Counted from the first letter of the stretch, positions 26,135-34,837 are shown. The stretch is DNA of 45,827 nucleotides from Nitrospirillum iridis (GCF_014205765.1 NZ_JACIIZ010000025.1:1-45827), one strand, 5' to 3'. A program made the numbers and translations. Notes: a model not told the origin generated them from the sequence alone.

Positions 26135-27222
26135 CCGATGCGACGAATAAGCCCAACCGCCGCTACACCATCGCCGTCATTCCGGGTGACGGCATCGGCA
26201 AGGAAGTGATGCCCGAGGGTGTGCGCGTCCTCGAACGTGCGGCCGCCCTCTACGGCTTCACGGTGGAGCAGCGCTGGCACGATTTCGCCTCCTGCGACTA
26301 CTACGCCCGGCACGGCCGCATGATGCCGGAAGACTGGAAGGAACAGATCGGTTCGCCTGACGCAATCTTCTTCGGGGCCGTTGGCTGGCCTGAAACGGTG
26401 CCGGACCATATCTCCCTCTGGGGATCGCTGCTGCAGTTCCGTCGCGAGTACGACCAATACGTCAACCTGCGCCCCGCCCGGCTGTTGCCCGGCGTGCCCT
26501 CGCCCCTGGCGGGGCGTGAACCGGGCAGCATCGACTTTTGGATCGTGCGGGAGAATACCGAGGGCGAGTATTCCTCCGTCGGCGGCCACATGTTCGCCGG
26601 CACGGAGCGTGAGGTCGTGATCCAGGAAACGGTCATGACCCGCTTCGGCGTCGACCGGGTGCTGCGCTACGCCTTCGACTTGGCCAACCGCCGCCCCAAC
26701 CGGCACCTGACCTCCGCCACCAAGTCCAACGGCATCGCCATCACCATGCCGTTCTGGGACCAGCGGGTGGAGGCGATGGCGGCCAACTATACCGACGTGC
26801 GCTGGGACAAGTACCACATCGACATCCTGACGGCGCAGTTCGTGCTGAATCCCGACCGTTTCGACGTGGTGGTGGCGTCCAACCTGTTCGGCGACATCCT
26901 GTCGGACCTGGGGCCCGCCTGCACCGGCACCATCGGCGTGGCGCCGTCGGGCAGCATCAACCCGGACGGCACCCACCCCTCACTGTTCGAGCCGGTGCAC
27001 GGCTCCGCCCCCGACATAGCGGGCAAGGGCATTGCCAACCCCGTGGGCCAGATATGGTCCGCCGCCATGATGCTGGAGCACCTGGGGGAAACCGAGGCCG
27101 CCAAGGCCATCATGGCCGCTATCGAAACGGTGCTGAAGGACCCCGGCCTGCGCACCGCCGACTTGAAAGGCAAGGCCGGCACCGAGGAATGCGGCAAGGC
27201 CATCGCCGAGGCGCTGCGCTGA
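26131..27222 (+). CDS. Tartrate/D-malate dehydrogenase, DmlA/TtuC-like
   Basis: The 363-residue protein belongs to the beta-decarboxylating dehydrogenases (isocitrate/isopropylmalate type) and within them to the tartrate/D-malate branch. V-I-P-G-D-G-I-G opens the fold; L-L-Q-F-R-R-E-Y-D-Q-Y-V-N-L-R-P carries the substrate arginines; R-E-N-T-E-G-E-Y is the conserved loop; S-N-L-F-G-D-I-L-S-D-L holds metal-binding aspartates; E-P-V-H-G-S-A-P-D-I-A-G is the cofactor region. Translation starts at GTG overlapping the SSADH stop. It would oxidise and decarboxylate D-malate or tartrate to pyruvate or related acids. Its pairing with SSADH ties the amine pathway to C4-acid use. Confidence 0.88.
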   Translation: MTDATNKPNRRYTIAVIPGDGIGKEVMPEGVRVLERAAALYGFTVEQRWHDFASCDYYARHGRMMPEDWKEQIGSPDAIFFGAVGWPETVPDHISLWGSLLQFRREYDQYVNLRPARLLPGVPSPLAGREPGSIDFWIVRENTEGEYSSVGGHMFAGTEREVVIQETVMTRFGVDRVLRYAFDLANRRPNRHLTSATKSNGIAITMPFWDQRVEAMAANYTDVRWDKYHIDILTAQFVLNPDRFDVVVASNLFGDILSDLGPACTGTIGVAPSGSINPDGTHPSLFEPVHGSAPDIAGKGIANPVGQIWSAAMMLEHLGETEAAKAIMAAIETVLKDPGLRTADLKGKAGTEECGKAIAEALR

Positions 27223-27239
27223 CGCGGCATTTTGTGCTG

Positions 27240-27264
27240 CCGCGGCCCGCAAGAAGGGTCGCGG
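27240..27264. terminator. Weak GC hairpin after the dehydrogenase gene
   Basis: A 9-bp stem with one G-T pair (27240-27248 with 27256-27264) and a 7-base loop lies 17 bases after the stop. There is no T run. It may mark the end of the SSADH-dehydrogenase transcript, but the evidence is slight. Confidence 0.3.
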
Positions 27265-27326
27265 CGCATCCCCCGGACCGCCAACACGGCGCATCCCACC
27301 ACCCGGTGTCGGCTAGGCTTCTTTCC

Positions 27327-28739
27327 ATGGACACCATGACGAGCCAGAGGCCGATGCTGAAGCGCAACCGTTCCCTCGTGGATGTCGATCGCGACTATCT
27401 GATCCATCCCGTCACCTCCTTCCGTGGCCATGAGGCACGCGGGGCCACCCTTCTGCGAAGCGGTCGGGGCATGTACGTGACCGACATGGACGGCCGCGAA
27501 CTGCTGGACGCCTTCGCCGGCCTCTGGTGCGTCAATGTCGGCTATGGGCAGGAGAGCATCGCCGAGGTCGCGGCCGAGCAGATCCGCCGCCTTCCCTACG
27601 CTACCGGCTATTTCCATTTCGGGTCGGAGCCGGCGGTACGCCTAGCCCAGCGCCTGGTGGAACTGGCCCCGCCATCGCTGACCCACGTCTATTTCACCCT
27701 GGGCGGATCGGACGCGGTGGACAGCGCCATCCGCTACGTCATCCACTACTTCAACGCTCTGGGCAAACCGGAGAAGAAGCAGTTCATCGCGCTGGAACGG
27801 GGCTATCACGGCTCTTCCGCCATGAGTTCAGGCCTGACGGCACTGGCCAACTTCCACCGCAATTTCGACGTCCCGCTACGCTGGCAGCATCATATACCGT
27901 CCCCCTACCCTTATCGCAGCCCGGTCGGCAGTGATCCTGCAGCGGTAATCGCCCAGTCCGTGGCCGACCTGCGCGCCAAGGTGGCTGAACTGGGCGCCGA
28001 CACCGTCGCGGCCTTCTTCTGCGAACCCATCCAGGGATCCGGCGGCGTCATCGTGCCGCCCAAGGGCTGGCTGAAGGCCATGCGGGACACCTGCGCGGAA
28101 CTGGGCATCCTGTTCGTGGCGGACGAGGTCATCACCGGCTTCGGCCGCACCAGCCCAATGTTCGCCTGCGAGCATGAGGACGTCAGCCCCGACCTGATGA
28201 CCGTGGCCAAGGGCCTGACGGCCGGCTATGCCCCCATGGGCGCGGTCCTGATGTCGGATGCCGTGTACCAGGGCATCGCCGATGGGGCGGCGCCCGACTT
28301 GCCCATCGGCCACGGCTACACCTACTCCGGCCATCCGGTCAGCGCCGCCATCGGGCTGGAAGTCCTGCGCCTCTACACCGAGGGTGGCATCCTGGCCAAT
28401 GGCCAACATGTGGCCGGCCGCTTCAAGGCCGGACTGGACGGACTGGCCGACCATCCCCTGGTCGGCGACGTGCGTGGTCAGGGCCTTCTTGGCGCAATTG
28501 AATTGGTCACCGACAAGACATCCAAAACGAGATTTGACGCGGCCCTGAAAATTCCTGACCGGCTGTTCGCCGAAGGCTACCACAACGGCGTCATTTTTCG
28601 CGCGTTCGGTGATGGGATACTGGGCCTGGCCCCGGCTTTGTGCTGTACGGAGGATGAAATGGACCTGATTTTTGCCCGCATCCGACGGACGCTCGACGGG
28701 ATACTTGACCAGCCCGACGTCCGGGCGGCGCTTTCATGA
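27327..28739 (+). CDS. Class III omega-aminotransferase (putrescine/beta-alanine--pyruvate type)
   Basis: The 470-residue protein is a PLP-dependent class III aminotransferase. It has G-L-W-C-V-N-V-G-Y-G near the N-terminus, T-L-G-G-S-D-A-V-D, the cofactor Asp in V-A-D-E-V-I-T-G-F-G-R-T and the PLP lysine in T-V-A-K-G-L-T-A-G-Y. These features match aminotransferases that move an omega-amino group from putrescine, GABA or beta-alanine to pyruvate. The start at 27327 is best by length; an ATG at 27336 is also possible and neither has a strong ribosome site. Together with gabD it would turn GABA into succinate, or a diamine into an amino aldehyde. Confidence 0.88.
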   Translation: MDTMTSQRPMLKRNRSLVDVDRDYLIHPVTSFRGHEARGATLLRSGRGMYVTDMDGRELLDAFAGLWCVNVGYGQESIAEVAAEQIRRLPYATGYFHFGSEPAVRLAQRLVELAPPSLTHVYFTLGGSDAVDSAIRYVIHYFNALGKPEKKQFIALERGYHGSSAMSSGLTALANFHRNFDVPLRWQHHIPSPYPYRSPVGSDPAAVIAQSVADLRAKVAELGADTVAAFFCEPIQGSGGVIVPPKGWLKAMRDTCAELGILFVADEVITGFGRTSPMFACEHEDVSPDLMTVAKGLTAGYAPMGAVLMSDAVYQGIADGAAPDLPIGHGYTYSGHPVSAAIGLEVLRLYTEGGILANGQHVAGRFKAGLDGLADHPLVGDVRGQGLLGAIELVTDKTSKTRFDAALKIPDRLFAEGYHNGVIFRAFGDGILGLAPALCCTEDEMDLIFARIRRTLDGILDQPDVRAALS

Positions 28740-28860
28740 TAAATAGTTGGCGGGCAATTGGGCCCTCGAACGGTGTAAGCTGATGGTAGGCCCGGCCGCG
28801 CCCGGTTGGCGTCAGGGCTGAGTAACCTTCATAGCCCGGGACAGGAGATCCCATCGGAAC

Positions 28861-29352
28861 ATGACGCTCGGCCCCAAACTCGACCGTATCGACCTGAACA
28901 TCCTGGTGCAGCTTCAACAGAGCGGCCGCATCACCAATGTGGAGTTGGCCGACGCCGTGGGGTTGTCGCCCAGCCCCTGTCTGGCGCGGGTGAAGCGGCT
29001 GGAAAAGGCCGGGTACATCACGGGATACGGGGCCCAGATCAATTATCAGAAGCTGGGCGACTTCATGACGGTTTTCACCGAGGTGACGTTGTCGGAGCAT
29101 CGCAGCGGCGACTTCTCCCGCTTCGAATCCAAGATCCGCAAGATTGACGAGATCGTGGAATGCCATCTGGTCAGCGGCGGCTACGACTACCTGCTGAAGT
29201 TCATCACCACCGGCGTCACCCACTACCAATCCATCATCGAAGGCATGCTGGAGGGTGATTTCGGCATTGAGAAGTATTTCAGCTACATCGTCATCAAGAC
29301 CCCCTTCATCAAACAACATTACCCCATCCAGGGCCTGTTCGAGCGTGAATAG
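28861..29352 (+). CDS. Lrp/AsnC-family transcriptional regulator
   Basis: The 163-residue protein has an N-terminal winged helix-turn-helix (residues about 8-60: L-D-R-I-D-L-N-I-L, then N-V-E-L-A-D-A-V-G-L-S-P-S-P-C-L-A-R-V) and a C-terminal RAM effector domain with G-G-Y-D-Y-L-L-K-F. Members bind amino acids and control their transport and breakdown. It lies between the aminotransferase and the M20 hydrolase in the same direction. It is the natural candidate to control the catabolic block. The 121-base gap upstream probably contains its promoter. Confidence 0.93.
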   Translation: MTLGPKLDRIDLNILVQLQQSGRITNVELADAVGLSPSPCLARVKRLEKAGYITGYGAQINYQKLGDFMTVFTEVTLSEHRSGDFSRFESKIRKIDEIVECHLVSGGYDYLLKFITTGVTHYQSIIEGMLEGDFGIEKYFSYIVIKTPFIKQHYPIQGLFERE

Positions 29353-29388
29353 CCGGCCATGGGGGATAGCCGCCGCCGGAGAAACACC

Positions 29389-30540
29389 ATGCCGGAAATC
29401 GACGATCTGATTGAACCGCTGATCGCCTTCCGGCGCGATTTGCATGCCCATCCCGAACTGGGCTTCGCCGAGCACCGCACGGCCGGCCGCATCGCGGCGG
29501 CGCTGGAGGACCTTGGCATCGAGGTCCACACCGGCATCGGCGGCACCGGCGTGGTGGGCGTGCTGAAGGCCGGTGGGTCAGACCGCCGCGTCGGTCTGCG
29601 GGCCGACATGGACGCCTTGCCTATCCATGAGCAGACTGGCCTGCCCTATCAAAGCCGCCATACCGGCGCCTTCCATGGCTGCGGGCACGACGGTCATGTC
29701 TCCATGCTGTTGGGCGCCGCCCGCCACCTGGCGCGTACCCGCCGGTTCGATGGAACCATCCACTTCATTTTCCAACCGGCCGAGGAAGGCCAGGGCGGTG
29801 CGCGCGCCATGGTGCAGGACGGGCTGTTCCAGCGTTTCCCCTGCGACCGCGTCTTCGCCCTGCACAACTGGCCGGACCTTCCCGCCGGCACGGCCGCCAC
29901 GCGGCCGGGGCCCATCATGGCCGCCGCCGACAAGTTCGAGATCCGCCTGGAAGGGCGCGGCGGGCACGCGGCCCTGCCCCACCAGACGCCCGACGCGATC
30001 CTGGCGGCCAGCGACCTGGTGGGCCAGTTGAACACCATCATCGCCCGCCGCATCCCGCCAATGGCCAATGCCGTGCTGTCGGTCACCCAGATCAACGGCG
30101 GCCATGCGCATAACGTCCTGCCCGCCACGGTCACGGTCGTGGGCACGGTGCGCAGTTTCGACCCCGCCGTGCAGGACCGAATCGAAGCGGCCCTGCGCCA
30201 GGTGGCCGAAGGTGTGGCCATTGCCAGCGGCGCACGGGTGACCGTCACCTATGACCGCTACTACCCGGCTACCATCAACGACGCCGACGCCGCGGCGGAA
30301 GCCTTGGCGGTCGCCAAAAGCGTCTGTCCCCAGGCCATCCTGGCACCTGAACCCGCCTTCACCTCCGAGGACTTCGCCTTCATGCTGCAGGCGTGCAAGG
30401 GCGCCTACCTCTGGCTGGGCCAGGGGCGGGAGGGCGGCTCCGCCCCCTTGCACCATCCGCAATACGATTTTAACGACGACATCATGGCGACCGGGATTAG
30501 GTTGCATGTGGCATTGGCTGAACGCCTGCTATCCGCGTAA
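29389..30540 (+). CDS. M20-family amidohydrolase, hippurate/N-acyl amino acid type
   Basis: The 383-residue protein is a zinc/manganese amidohydrolase of the M20D group. Signatures are R-R-D-L-H-A-H-P-E-L-G-F at the start, G-L-R-A-D-M-D-A-L-P, F-H-G-C-G-H-D-G-H (metal Cys and His), F-Q-P-A-E-E-G (catalytic Glu) and T-S-E-D-F-A at the C-terminal metal site. The ATG at 29389 follows GGAGA with good spacing. These enzymes release amino acids from N-acyl or hippurate-like compounds. In this block it may cut an imported conjugate before the oxidase, aminotransferase and dehydrogenase act. Confidence 0.9.
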   Translation: MPEIDDLIEPLIAFRRDLHAHPELGFAEHRTAGRIAAALEDLGIEVHTGIGGTGVVGVLKAGGSDRRVGLRADMDALPIHEQTGLPYQSRHTGAFHGCGHDGHVSMLLGAARHLARTRRFDGTIHFIFQPAEEGQGGARAMVQDGLFQRFPCDRVFALHNWPDLPAGTAATRPGPIMAAADKFEIRLEGRGGHAALPHQTPDAILAASDLVGQLNTIIARRIPPMANAVLSVTQINGGHAHNVLPATVTVVGTVRSFDPAVQDRIEAALRQVAEGVAIASGARVTVTYDRYYPATINDADAAAEALAVAKSVCPQAILAPEPAFTSEDFAFMLQACKGAYLWLGQGREGGSAPLHHPQYDFNDDIMATGIRLHVALAERLLSA

Positions 30541-30561
30541 ATCCGCTTGGGAGTAAGGGCC

Positions 30562-31641
30562 ATGGCCCTTCATCGATCCGCTGCCTGGCCGGGCGTTCCG
30601 CTTGCCCTGACTTCGGCCGCGCTGTTCGGTGCCAGCACACCGCTGGCCAAGCTTCTGCTGGGGCGTTCCGATCCCTGGCTGTTGGCGGGCCTGCTGTATC
30701 TCGGGTCGGGCCTGGGGTTGGGCATCGTACACCTGGCGCGGCGCTTCCTGGGCATCGAGCCGCCGGAAGCCCCCCTGCGGCGGGGCGACCTGCCGTGGCT
30801 GGGCGCCGTCGTGCTCGCCGGCGGGGTGATCGGCCCCGTGCTGCTGCTGGTGGGCCTGACGCGCACACCTGCTTCCAGCGCCGCCCTGCTGTTGAACCTG
30901 GAAGGCTTGGCCACCATGGGCATCGCCTGGCTGGCCTTCCATGAGAATGTCGATCGCCGCCTGCTGCTGGGCGCCCTGGCCATCCTGGCCGGCGCGCTGC
31001 TGCTATCCTGGCGGGGCGGGCCGGAGGGCATCGGGTGGGGCGCCTTGGCCATTGCGGGGGCCTGCCTGGCCTGGGGGGTGGACAACAACCTCACCCGCAA
31101 GCTGAGTTCGGCGGACCCGGTGCAGATCGCCATGACCAAGGGCCTGGTGGCGGGGTCCGTCAACCTCGCCCTTGCCCTGTCACAGGGGGCCGCCTTGCCG
31201 CCCCTGGCGGTCATCGGCGGGGCGGCCGTGGTCGGCTTCTTCGGCTATGGCCTCAGCCTGGTCCTGTTCGTCCTGGGCCTGCGCCACCTGGGCACGGCGC
31301 GGACGGGGGCCTACTTCTCCATGGCCCCCTTCATCGGTGCCCTCCTGGCCATCATTCTGTTCAGCGAGCCACTGACCTATCGTCTGCTGGCGGCGGCGGT
31401 GCTGATGGGCATCGGGCTCTATCTGCATCTGGTCGAGCACCATGACCATGAACACGCACATGGAGAGCTGGAACACGAGCACGTCCACGTGCACGACGAA
31501 CACCACCAGCATGATCACGGGCCGGGCGTCGCGGTGGATCAGCCCCATTCCCACGTTCACCGGCATGCGCCCATGGTGCATCGGCATCCGCACTATCCGG
31601 ACCTGCACCACCGGCACACGCACGAGCACTCGGAGACCTGA
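30562..31641 (+). CDS. EamA/DMT-family transporter with His-rich tail
   Basis: The 359-residue protein has ten membrane helices in two EamA repeats, as usual for drug/metabolite transporters, from about residue 8 to 290. It then adds a C-terminal tail of about 65 residues with more than twenty His plus Glu and Asp, which is not part of the family core and should bind divalent metals in the cytoplasm or periplasm. The ATG at 30562 follows a GGGAGTAAGGG tract. It is six bases from the convergent chrA stop. Though it follows the catabolic genes, the tail and location tie it to the metal-resistance island. Confidence 0.85.
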   Translation: MALHRSAAWPGVPLALTSAALFGASTPLAKLLLGRSDPWLLAGLLYLGSGLGLGIVHLARRFLGIEPPEAPLRRGDLPWLGAVVLAGGVIGPVLLLVGLTRTPASSAALLLNLEGLATMGIAWLAFHENVDRRLLLGALAILAGALLLSWRGGPEGIGWGALAIAGACLAWGVDNNLTRKLSSADPVQIAMTKGLVAGSVNLALALSQGAALPPLAVIGGAAVVGFFGYGLSLVLFVLGLRHLGTARTGAYFSMAPFIGALLAIILFSEPLTYRLLAAAVLMGIGLYLHLVEHHDHEHAHGELEHEHVHVHDEHHQHDHGPGVAVDQPHSHVHRHAPMVHRHPHYPDLHHRHTHEHSET

Positions 31642-31647
31642 GGCCGG

Positions 31648-33045
31648 TCAGGCGACGCCGGCCAGACGCAGCACCAGGCCGGCCAGGGAACAGGCGGCCA
31701 GCACCGGGATCATCCCGACCTTGAAGCGGAACACGGCGACGATGGCCGCCGTGGTCAACAGCAAGGCGGCAACGTTCACGCTGGCCAGCACCGGGATCTC
31801 CAGCACCAAGCCCAACGCCTGGACATCCGCCACCTCCCGGAACAGGGCGTGCAGGGCGAACCAGACGGCAAGGTTGAGGATCACGCCCACCACGGCGGCG
31901 GTGATCGCCGTCAGGGTGGCGGAGACGGCACGGTTGCCACGCAGCTTCTCGATGAAGGGCGCACCCAGGAAGATCCACAGGAAGCAGGGCACGAAGGTCA
32001 CCCAGGTGGTCAGCACCGCCGCCAGCGTGCCGGCCAGCAGCGGCGGCAGGGCGCCCGGCGACCGGAACGCGGCCAGGAAGCCCACGAACTCCAGCACCAT
32101 GATCAGCGGGCCGGGCGTCGTTTCCGCCATGCCTAGGCCGTCCAGCATCTCGCCCGGCGCCAGCCAGTGATAGGTGTCCACCGCCTGCTGGGCGACGTAG
32201 GCCAGCACCGCGTAGGCGCCGCCGAAGGTGACGACGGCCATCTGCGAGAAGAACACGCCGATGCGGCTGAACACATCGTCCGGGCCCAGCAGCAGGAGCA
32301 GCAACGCGACCGGAATGAGCCACAGGGCCAGGCAGGCGCCGGAAATCTTCAGGGACCAGGACAGGGACGGATGGGCATGGGCCGGCATCTCCTCACCCAG
32401 CGCCGTCTCCCGGTCCGGCACCGCCTTGCTACCGGCGGCCCCATGTTCCTTGCCCCCCTGGAAGGCCGGGTGCCCCGCCTTGCCGCCGGCGAAGCCGATG
32501 AGCCCCGCCCCCAGCACAACGAGGGGGAACGGCACCTGCCCGACGAAGATGGCGACGAAGGCCACGGCGGCCAGCGCCACCGTGGACCGGTTCTTCAGGG
32601 CGCGGGAGCCCACGCGCAGCACCGCCTGCAGCACCACGGCCAGCACGGCCGACTTCAGGCCGAAGAATAGGCCGGCCACGGCGTCAACCGAGCCCAGCAG
32701 GACATAGATCCAACTCAGCGCCAGGATGGACAGGAAACCCGGCAGGACGAACAGGGTGCCGGCAACCAGACCGCCCCGCGTCTTGTGCAGCAGCCAGCCG
32801 ATGTAGACCGCCAGTTGCTGCGCCTCTGGCCCGGGCAGCAGCATGCAGTAGTTTAGGGCGTGCAGGAACCGCTCCTCCCCGATCCAGCGCTTCTCCTCCA
32901 CCACGATGCGGTGCATCACCGCGATCTGCCCGGCGGGCCCGCCGAAGCTGAGCGCCGCCACCCGGGCCCAGACGCGGGCGGCCTCCCCGAAGGAGATGCC
33001 GTGGGCGGGAGCCTCGGCGGAAGGGCGGAGGACGGCGTCGGTCAT
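31648..33045 (-). CDS. chrA: Chromate transporter ChrA
   Basis: The 465-residue protein has two homologous halves, each with about five to six membrane helices, the long-chain CHR arrangement that exports chromate. Each half carries a typical signature: A-L-S-F-G-G-P-A-G-Q-I-A with L-P-G-P-E-A-Q in the first, and V-V-T-F-G-G-A-Y-A-V-L with T-T-P-G-P-L-I in the second. A charged, His-containing linker of about 50 residues separates them. The ATG at 33045 follows AGGGAAA; its upstream frame is not homologous. It begins four bases after the chrB stop, so they are co-transcribed. Confidence 0.95.
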   Translation of the reverse strand: MTDAVLRPSAEAPAHGISFGEAARVWARVAALSFGGPAGQIAVMHRIVVEEKRWIGEERFLHALNYCMLLPGPEAQQLAVYIGWLLHKTRGGLVAGTLFVLPGFLSILALSWIYVLLGSVDAVAGLFFGLKSAVLAVVLQAVLRVGSRALKNRSTVALAAVAFVAIFVGQVPFPLVVLGAGLIGFAGGKAGHPAFQGGKEHGAAGSKAVPDRETALGEEMPAHAHPSLSWSLKISGACLALWLIPVALLLLLLGPDDVFSRIGVFFSQMAVVTFGGAYAVLAYVAQQAVDTYHWLAPGEMLDGLGMAETTPGPLIMVLEFVGFLAAFRSPGALPPLLAGTLAAVLTTWVTFVPCFLWIFLGAPFIEKLRGNRAVSATLTAITAAVVGVILNLAVWFALHALFREVADVQALGLVLEIPVLASVNVAALLLTTAAIVAVFRFKVGMIPVLAACSLAGLVLRLAGVA

Positions 33046-33049
33046 GGCG

Positions 33050-34021
33050 TCAGTTTCCCTTCTTGCGGAAGAAGCCCAGCAGGTCGTCGAACACGGCCAT
33101 GCCCCGCGCCAAGCGCTCGTCATCGTCCTTGGTGCCCATGCAGATGCCGGCGATCAGCACGCGGATACCGTCGGCCTCCGCCCGGCCGTACTTGCCGTCC
33201 TTCAGGTCGATATCGTGGACGATCTCGGCGATGGCTTGCAGGGAGGTATTGGCAAGGCCAATGCGGCCCAGCAGCACCTCGAAGGAGCACCGGTCGCCCT
33301 CGTGCGTCACCTCACCATCCATCATATCGAAGCGGACGGCGCCGGGAACCGGGTCCACCGACCGCGACGGGACGAAGGTGAAGACGGCCTCGGCGTCGAT
33401 GAAGCGCCGCACCAGCCAGGCCGTGGCGATGCGGTCCACATGGATGCCCTGGCGGGTGATCCACCTTAGCCCCTTGTAAGCGTCCACATCGGGCGAGGCC
33501 GGTTCACTGGCTTGCATCTCAGTCTGTTCCCGTGTGGTGGTTTCCAGGAGGTCGAGCACGCCCGACGCCGCCGCACGCCCGTGGGCGCCGAAGAAGTCGA
33601 TGGCGGCGATCTGGTTCAGGCGTGTCCGCAGGCGAACCGCCCCGGCACGGGCCTCATCCATCTTCGCGGGATCGGCCTGCACCCCTTCCAGCAGGGCACG
33701 GGCCTCCGCCGCGACGGTGGCGTAGTCCTCGTCCCGCGCCTGGTCGAACAGGCCGCGCACATCCGCATCGGCCAACCCGTCGATGAAGCGGGCCTCGCAC
33801 AGGGTGGCCTCGCCGCCGCCTTCCAGGATTTCCCGGATCAGCCAGGCGAAATCCTCCCGCGCCTCCTCGGTGCAAGGCAACACGTGAACGGCGTTCTTGA
33901 TGGGCACCGCGCCCAGGGCCTGAAGACGCCGCCAGACCTTGACCCGCGGGTAGGCCGGCTTGGCCGGCAGCTGATGGACCAGCAGCAGCCAATCATCCCG
34001 TGTCGTGCCGGTGTCGTTCAT
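33050..34021 (-). CDS. chrB: Chromate resistance protein ChrB
   Basis: The 323-residue protein has the ChrB N-terminal region (W-L-L-L-V-H-Q-L-P and R-V-K-V-W-R-R-L, about residues 11-35) and the ChrB C-terminal domain from about residue 180 (W-I-T-R-Q-G-I-H-V-D-R-I-A-T-A-W-L-V-R-R). In characterised systems ChrB is a chromate-responsive regulator of chrA. A G-D-R-C-S-F-E segment contains the one conserved Cys of the C-terminal domain. It lies between a small membrane protein gene and chrA on the same strand. Its C-terminal domain is paralogous to the protein encoded divergently at 34346. Confidence 0.93.
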   Translation of the reverse strand: MNDTGTTRDDWLLLVHQLPAKPAYPRVKVWRRLQALGAVPIKNAVHVLPCTEEAREDFAWLIREILEGGGEATLCEARFIDGLADADVRGLFDQARDEDYATVAAEARALLEGVQADPAKMDEARAGAVRLRTRLNQIAAIDFFGAHGRAAASGVLDLLETTTREQTEMQASEPASPDVDAYKGLRWITRQGIHVDRIATAWLVRRFIDAEAVFTFVPSRSVDPVPGAVRFDMMDGEVTHEGDRCSFEVLLGRIGLANTSLQAIAEIVHDIDLKDGKYGRAEADGIRVLIAGICMGTKDDDERLARGMAVFDDLLGFFRKKGN

Positions 34022-34036
34022 CCCGTCCTCATTCCT

Positions 34037-34183
34037 TCACCACACCGCCCGCCGCCGACGGCGGGCACCGCCGGCATACAGGCGCTTCAGGAGCAGGACG
34101 GCAAGGAAGAAACCGAGCCCAACCAGGCCGATGGCGCCCAGGTTCTCATCACCGGAGAACAGTTCGCTGAAGAAGCTGGACAT
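34037..34183 (-). CDS. Small single-pass membrane protein upstream of chrB
   Basis: The 48-residue product has one hydrophobic helix (about residues 14-31, G-L-V-G-L-G-F-F-L-A-V-L-L) followed by a very basic end (R-R-R-R-R). It is not a recognised family. GAGG lies 8 bases before the ATG at 34183; an ATG at 34210 is also in frame. It precedes chrB by 15 bases and would be the first gene of a three-gene chr operon. It may help assemble or regulate ChrA, but it could also be a chance ORF. Confidence 0.5.
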   Translation of the reverse strand: MSSFFSELFSGDENLGAIGLVGLGFFLAVLLLKRLYAGGARRRRRAVW

Positions 34184-34220
34184 GAGGGGGCCTCGATCCC
34201 GGCGGGTCATATGTCGATCT

Positions 34221-34266
34221 TGATACACCTTATCGCTGAGATTGACTTAATGCAACATGTGTATCA
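34221..34266. promoter_or_regulatory. Inverted repeat in the divergent chr intergenic region
   Basis: Two exact 8-base arms, TGATACAC at 34221-34228 and GTGTATCA at 34259-34266, are separated by 30 bases of AT-rich sequence. The site lies between the minus-strand chr operon and the plus-strand ChrB-C-domain gene. A TTGACT box at 34242 and a weak minus-strand TTGCAT/TAAGGT pair lie within the spacer. A role as a ChrB operator is inferred. Confidence 0.45.
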
Positions 34267-34345
34267 TTTTCCCGAACGCCGACAAAGCCTGTATCGCGGC
34301 GGCAAGGCATGCCGGCGCCCCGACGCCGCCGAGGGAGTTCCAGCC

Positions 34346-34837
34346 ATGAAATGGATCACGCGTGAACGCCCCAAGATCGATCGCATCGCCTGCCCCTGGC
34401 TGGTTGCGCGCTTCATCGATCCAGAACCGGAATTCCTTTACGTGCCCGCCGACATGGTTTTCCAGGTGGCAGCGGAGATAGGCGCCGTCCCCTACGACTT
34501 GCCCGGCGCCGATCTTAGCCACGTGGGCGAAAGGTGCAGCTTCGACACCTTCCTCGACCGTTACGGCCTGGCTGGCAACGCCGCCCTGCAGCAACTGGCC
34601 TTGATCGTCCGGGGGGCGGATACGGCCCGGCTGGACCTGGCGCCGCAGGCGGCTGGTCTGGTCGCCGTGTCGCTGGGGCTGTCGGCGCTATTCCAGGACG
34701 ATCACGAAATGCTGCGCCACGGCATGACCGTCTACGACGCCCTCTACGCCTGGTGCCGCGACGGCCAGGGCGAGCAGCACAACTGGCCGCCGGCCATCCG
34801 CCAGGCCGGGCTTCCCCGGGCCGCGCCCGCCGCGTGA
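34346..34837 (+). CDS. Stand-alone ChrB C-terminal-domain protein
   Basis: The 163-residue protein consists of the ChrB C-terminal domain alone. It opens W-I-T-R-E-R-P-K-I-D-R-I-A-C-P-W-L-V-A-R-F-I-D, closely matching residues 180-205 of ChrB encoded on the other strand, and contains G-E-R-C-S-F-D and H-E-M-L-R-H-G-M. It lacks the N-terminal region of ChrB, so it is probably not a DNA-binding regulator by itself. GGGAG lies before the ATG. It is annotated in many genomes as chromate resistance protein. It may sense or bind the oxyanion, or compete with ChrB. Confidence 0.88.
   Translation: MKWITRERPKIDRIACPWLVARFIDPEPEFLYVPADMVFQVAAEIGAVPYDLPGADLSHVGERCSFDTFLDRYGLAGNAALQQLALIVRGADTARLDLAPQAAGLVAVSLGLSALFQDDHEMLRHGMTVYDALYAWCRDGQGEQHNWPPAIRQAGLPRAAPAA

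Noticed and set aside
29359-29388. GGGGGATAG upstream of the M20 gene as another metal-regulator site.
   Set aside because: There is no opposing C-tract arm, so no dyad is formed.
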